26,039 bases of DNA from an uncultured Mailhella sp. (GTDB lineage Bacteria > Desulfobacterota > Desulfovibrionia > Desulfovibrionales > Desulfovibrionaceae), in contig CAJTMS010000030.1 of assembly GCA_910577155.1 (NCBI GenBank), forward strand, positions 1-26,039, in the 5' to 3' direction. Below the pieces are notes generated by a model, which searched no databases, had not been told where the DNA came from, and saw only the letters and a list, made by a program, of their open reading frames with translations. Shown here piece by piece: positions 23,176-26,039 of this stretch (the first letter of the stretch is position 1; every line of letters begins with the position of its first letter). A program made the translations under genes and the position numbers.

Positions 23176-24561
23176 ATGGCAGGGCATATTCTCGTTGTTG
23201 ATGATGAAGAAGGCGTACGCTTTTCACTTCGCGGTATTTTAGAAGATGAAGGCTACACTGTTTCTGAAGCTGACAGTGGAGAAAATGCTCTTCTGTTTTT
23301 GGAAAAAAATACTGTTGACCTTGTTTTTCTCGACATTTGGATGTCAGGTATAGACGGGCTGGAAACTCTCAAAAGAGCAAAGGAATTCTATCAGCAGATC
23401 CCCTTTATTATGATTTCCGGACACGGCAATGTGGAAACTGCCGTGCAGGCTCTGCGCATGGGGGCGCATGATTTTGTGGAAAAACCTCTGAGCCTTGAAA
23501 AAATTTTGTTAAGTGTCCGGCATGCCCTTGAAATGAAGGAGCTCAAGCAGGAAAACAGTATTTTGCGGCAAGCTGTACAAAATGATTACGAAGTGCCGAT
23601 TATTGCAAAGTCACCTGTCATGCGGGCATTCATGCAGGATTTGATGAAGGTTGCCCCAACGGATGCATGGGTACTCATTACCGGGGAAAACGGCACAGGC
23701 AAGGAACTTGCTGCAAGGACTCTGCACAGAAACAGCAGGCAGAAAGACAAGCCGTTTATTGCCGTGAACTGTGCCGCTATCCCGGAAGAGCTTATCGAAA
23801 GTGAACTTTTCGGACATGAAAAAGGGGCGTTTACAGGGGCTGACGCAACAAAAATCGGCAAATTTGAATTGGCTCATAATGGAATACTTTTTCTTGATGA
23901 AATTGGAGATATGAGCCTGAAAACACAGGCAAAAATATTGCGTATTTTGCAGGAACAATGTTTTGAACGGGTGGGCGGAACAAAAAATATCAACGTTCAG
24001 GTTCGGGTCATTGCCGCAACGAACAAAAATTTGGAAAAAGCCATGCTTGACGGGGAATTTCGTCAGGATTTATATTATCGCCTGCGGGTTTTTCCTTTGC
24101 ATGTTCCGCCTCTGCGGGAACGAAAAGAAGATATTATTCCACTGGCAGAAACCTTGCTGCAGGTTGTTGAAAAAAAATATGCCATGAAAGCTCCCCGCTT
24201 GACGAAAGAGGCTTTTCAGATTTTAGAGGAATGGACATGGCCGGGAAATGTGCGGGAACTTATGCATTTAATTGAACGGTTAACCGTTCTTTACAGCGGC
24301 AAAGAAGTGGAATATGAATGTTTGCCTCTTGAAATGCTGGAAAATGCAGGCAAACAATCAGCGCAGAAAATTTCCTTTGCCGGGGACGAAAATTTACAAA
24401 AAATGCTTCGTCTGGATTATAAAAATGCAAAATCGGCTTTTGAAGAATATTATTTAACTCATAAGCTTGAAGAAGCAGGGGGCAATATCAGCAGGCTTTC
24501 CGAACTTATTGGCTTAGAGCGGAGCAATATCCATAAAAAACTAAAAAATATAAATGAATAG
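23176..24561 (+). CDS. Sigma-54-dependent response regulator (NtrC/NtrX-like)
   Basis: The product (461 aa) has three domains. The receiver (4-120) keeps the acidic pair at 10-11, phospho-acceptor Asp53 and Lys103. The AAA+ activator domain (about 140-380) has Walker A GENGTGKE (170-177), the sigma-54 contact loop GAFTGA (217-222) and Walker B ILFLDE (237-242). The C-terminal Fis-type helix-turn-helix (about 435-461, ISRLSELIGLERSNIHKKLK) resembles NtrX. It should activate sigma-54 promoters when phosphorylated. No histidine kinase gene is in the window. The ATG lies one base after the livF stop, so it is almost certainly co-transcribed with liv. Whether it controls liv or another nitrogen- or envelope-related regulon cannot be told. 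Confidence 0.93.
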   Translation: MAGHILVVDDEEGVRFSLRGILEDEGYTVSEADSGENALLFLEKNTVDLVFLDIWMSGIDGLETLKRAKEFYQQIPFIMISGHGNVETAVQALRMGAHDFVEKPLSLEKILLSVRHALEMKELKQENSILRQAVQNDYEVPIIAKSPVMRAFMQDLMKVAPTDAWVLITGENGTGKELAARTLHRNSRQKDKPFIAVNCAAIPEELIESELFGHEKGAFTGADATKIGKFELAHNGILFLDEIGDMSLKTQAKILRILQEQCFERVGGTKNINVQVRVIAATNKNLEKAMLDGEFRQDLYYRLRVFPLHVPPLRERKEDIIPLAETLLQVVEKKYAMKAPRLTKEAFQILEEWTWPGNVRELMHLIERLTVLYSGKEVEYECLPLEMLENAGKQSAQKISFAGDENLQKMLRLDYKNAKSAFEEYYLTHKLEEAGGNISRLSELIGLERSNIHKKLKNINE

Positions 24562-24593
24562 ACCATGTTAGCTTATAAAGGACAGAGTGCGCT

Positions 24594-25751
24594 ATGAAAA
24601 CAATTGCAGAAATTAACGAACGGATTAAACAAGGAAAAGCTGTTGTTTTAACTGCAGAAGAGATGACCAAGGCAGTCAAAGAAATGGGACCTGAAAAAGC
24701 TGCAAAAGAAATTGATGTGGTGACAACAGGGACATTTTCCCCCATGTGTTCCTCCGGTATGCTTTTCAATATCGGGCAAACAGAAGCCCCAACTTTACGT
24801 GCAAGCAAAATGTGGCTCAATGATGTGCCTTGCTGTGCCGGGCTTGCTGCTGTGGACGGTTTTCTCGGGGTGACGGAAGTACGGGAAGGGGATCCGCTGA
24901 ATAAAGTTTTTCCCGGCGAATTTCGCTATGGCGGCGCCCATGTTATTGAGGATTTAATCGCCGGACGCAAGGTGAAACTTCGCTGTGAAAGTTATACTAC
25001 CGATTGTTATCCGAAAAAATCCTTTGAAAGAGAAATCACGCTGCAGGATTTGAAATATGCCGAAATGCTCAATCCCCGCAACTGTTATCAAAACTATAAT
25101 GTTGCCGTCAATGAGCATGCAAACAGGGTTCTTTATACGTATATGGGAGCACTCAGACCCCATATGCAAAATGCCAACTTTGCAACTTCCGGGGAACTTT
25201 CACCGCTTTTCAACGACCCGTATTGTAAAACCATTGGACTTGGAACGCGTATTTTCTTGGGCGGCGGCGTCGGTTATGTTCTTGGCGCAGGAACACAGCA
25301 TGTGCCTCATCCAAAGCGCAACGAAAAAGGCATACCGCTGACAGCCTCCGGAACACTCATGCTGAAAGGGGATATGAAAAAAATGTCTGACCGCTATATC
25401 CGTGCAAATTCCTTGCTTGGCTACGGCGTAAGCCTATCCGTCGGCGTGGGTATTCCTATCCCCGTTTTAAATGCAGAAATGGCACAATTCACAGGTATCG
25501 GCAATGAAGATATCCTCATGCCCGTCAGGGATTATTCCCGTGATTATCAAAGTCTCAATCCCCGCATTATCCGTCATGTCAGCTATGCGGAACTTGTGAG
25601 CGGCAGCTTTGAAATCGAGGGTAAAAAGGTTGAAGCACACCCGCTTACCTCGTATCACCGTTCATTGGAAATTGCCGAAGAATTGAAAAAATGGATTGAA
25701 AAGGGCGAGTTCCTTTTGACCGAACCCGTAGAAACTGTTGAATCCTACTAA
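24594..25751 (+). CDS. Homocysteine biosynthesis protein (DUF39 / COG1900)
   Basis: The product (385 aa) belongs to the family implicated in making homocysteine directly from aspartate semialdehyde and sulfide in methanogens and Desulfovibrio-type bacteria, bypassing O-acylhomoserine. Family blocks are VVTTGTFSPMCSSGMLFN, GEFRYGGAHVIEDLIAG, SYTTDCYP, LNPRNCYQNYNVAVNEH, TYMGALRPHMQNANF and LFNDPYCKTIGLGTRIFLGGG. Cysteines at 52, 80, 81, 131 and 138 are candidates for sulfur handling. The ferredoxin/NIL-domain partner usual in this pathway is not in the window. Start at ATG 24594, with AAAGGA somewhat far (11 bases) upstream. It is immediately followed by the aromatic leader transcription unit. 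Confidence 0.88.
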   Translation: MKTIAEINERIKQGKAVVLTAEEMTKAVKEMGPEKAAKEIDVVTTGTFSPMCSSGMLFNIGQTEAPTLRASKMWLNDVPCCAGLAAVDGFLGVTEVREGDPLNKVFPGEFRYGGAHVIEDLIAGRKVKLRCESYTTDCYPKKSFEREITLQDLKYAEMLNPRNCYQNYNVAVNEHANRVLYTYMGALRPHMQNANFATSGELSPLFNDPYCKTIGLGTRIFLGGGVGYVLGAGTQHVPHPKRNEKGIPLTASGTLMLKGDMKKMSDRYIRANSLLGYGVSLSVGVGIPIPVLNAEMAQFTGIGNEDILMPVRDYSRDYQSLNPRIIRHVSYAELVSGSFEIEGKKVEAHPLTSYHRSLEIAEELKKWIEKGEFLLTEPVETVESY

Positions 25752-25758
25752 AAAATTC

Positions 25759-25787
25759 TTGACAAGAAAAAAAGAAAAGAATATTCA
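25759..25787 (+). promoter_or_regulatory. Promoter of the Phe/Tyr leader transcript
   Basis: A perfect -35 TTGACA (25759-25764), a 17-bp spacer, then -10 TATTCA (25782-25787). The transcript would start near 25794, about 23 bases before the leader peptide ATG. The imperfect -10 and an overlapping dyad AAGAATA-N9-TATTCTT (25777-25799) leave room for additional control. Confidence 0.6.
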
Positions 25788-25816
25788 TAAAGTATTCTTA
25801 CAAAGGAAAAAAAAAG

Positions 25817-25912
25817 ATGAACAGCAAGAGCCATAACCAATCCGCTTTCCATAGCTTTTATTTTAGCTATTACTTTGCAGAAAGTGCCTGTGGTTATGGG
25901 TATTGTGCTTAG
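25817..25912 (+). CDS. Phe/Tyr-rich leader peptide of an attenuator
   Basis: This is a 31-codon reading frame starting at ATG 25817, with AAAGGA (25802-25807) at normal spacing. Nine of 31 residues are aromatic: four Phe and five Tyr. Seven of these fall in FHSFYFSYYF (codons 11-20), and two more Tyr are at codons 27 and 29; there is no Trp. Such density is typical of leader peptides that sense charged tRNA, such as pheL. The stop codon lies 22 bases before the terminator stem. The peptide itself probably has no function beyond ribosome positioning. The regulated gene lies beyond the window; a Phe/Tyr biosynthetic gene (DAHP synthase, chorismate mutase/prephenate dehydratase, prephenate dehydrogenase) or a tRNA synthetase is expected. 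Confidence 0.8.
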   Translation: MNSKSHNQSAFHSFYFSYYFAESACGYGYCA

Positions 25913-25969
25913 TCACATCTGTTATCGATACTTGAAAACCACGGCACCCGAAAAGTCCGTGGTTTTTTT
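25831..25969 (+). promoter_or_regulatory. Transcription attenuator with mutually exclusive stems 1:2, 2:3 and 3:4
   Basis: Segment 1, CCATAACCA (25831-25839), is the exact complement of segment 2, TGGTTATGG (25891-25899). Segment 2, extended as CTGTGGTT (25888-25895), also pairs with segment 3, AACCACGG (25937-25944), with one G-U pair. Segment 3 pairs with CCGTGGTT (25957-25964, segment 4) in the terminator. A ribosome stalled at codons 11-20 would sit between segments 1 and 2 and leave segment 2 free to form the antiterminator 2:3. A ribosome reaching the stop codon would cover part of segment 2, allowing 3:4. This is the textbook arrangement, read directly from base pairing. Confidence 0.75.
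25935..25969 (+). terminator. Attenuator terminator (stem 3:4)
   Basis: AAAACCACGG (25935-25944) and CCGTGGTTTT (25957-25966) form a perfect 10-bp stem around a 12-base loop, followed by T to 25969. Downstream to the window end I see no gene with a ribosome site; the controlled gene starts later. Confidence 0.85.
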
Positions 25970-26039
25970 GTGTTAAATTAAAAAAAATGCTTTGTTATAG
26001 AAAGAGGTTGATAATCAATCACTTATAAAACATATCTTC

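Noticed and set aside
25986..26027. A 13-codon frame after the attenuator terminator
   Set aside because: Its ATG has no ribosome site and the frame is too short and nondescript; the controlled gene more likely starts beyond the window.

Overview
The window looks like a core-genome segment of a delta-type (Desulfobacterota) sulfate or sulfite reducer, most likely a low-GC member of the Desulfovibrionaceae. This is inferred from gene content and order, not from a database search. The pointers are a Desulfovibrio-style outer-membrane porin, the order ftsH-folP-cdaA-ybbR-glmM-galU, a siroheme decarboxylase subunit (alternative haem pathway) beside hemL, a DUF39 homocysteine-biosynthesis protein, and a complete liv transporter. 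Lipid A acyltransferase and porin genes show a Gram-negative envelope. The base composition is AT-rich, which fits a host-associated or gut lineage better than the GC-rich Desulfovibrio type species; the genus cannot be fixed from the sequence alone.

Layout. 1-1489: porin, with a strong terminator. 1781-2716 (minus): LpxL/HtrB-type acyltransferase, convergent with the porin and divergent from ftsH. 2925-12678: nine tightly packed plus-strand genes (ftsH, folP, cdaA, ybbR/cdaR, glmM, galU, ychF, ahbB-like, hemL), probably co-transcribed at least in part. They cover membrane proteolysis, folate, cyclic di-AMP, cell-wall and UDP-sugar precursors, a translation-associated ATPase and tetrapyrroles. 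12704-12740: a bidirectional terminator. 12756-15993 (minus): LysR regulator, flavodoxin, MATE exporter and a secreted cyclophilin-fold protein, a small accessory module. 16077-18056 (minus): YgiQ-type radical SAM protein. 18174-24561: livK-livH-livM-livG-livF followed one base later by a sigma-54-dependent response regulator. 24594-25751: DUF39 homocysteine-synthesis protein.

The most notable item is at the right edge (25759-25969): a promoter, a 31-codon leader peptide packed with Phe and Tyr codons, and mutually exclusive stems ending in an intrinsic terminator. It has the arrangement of a classical ribosome-mediated attenuator, presumably for an aromatic amino-acid gene or operon just beyond the window. 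Other regulatory structure includes a perfect 17-bp hairpin in the livK 5' leader, two hairpins between livK and livH, an inverted repeat over the liv -10 region, and shared ATGCT half-sites upstream of lysR and the flavodoxin gene. I saw no tRNA, rRNA, CRISPR array, insertion sequence or prophage gene.
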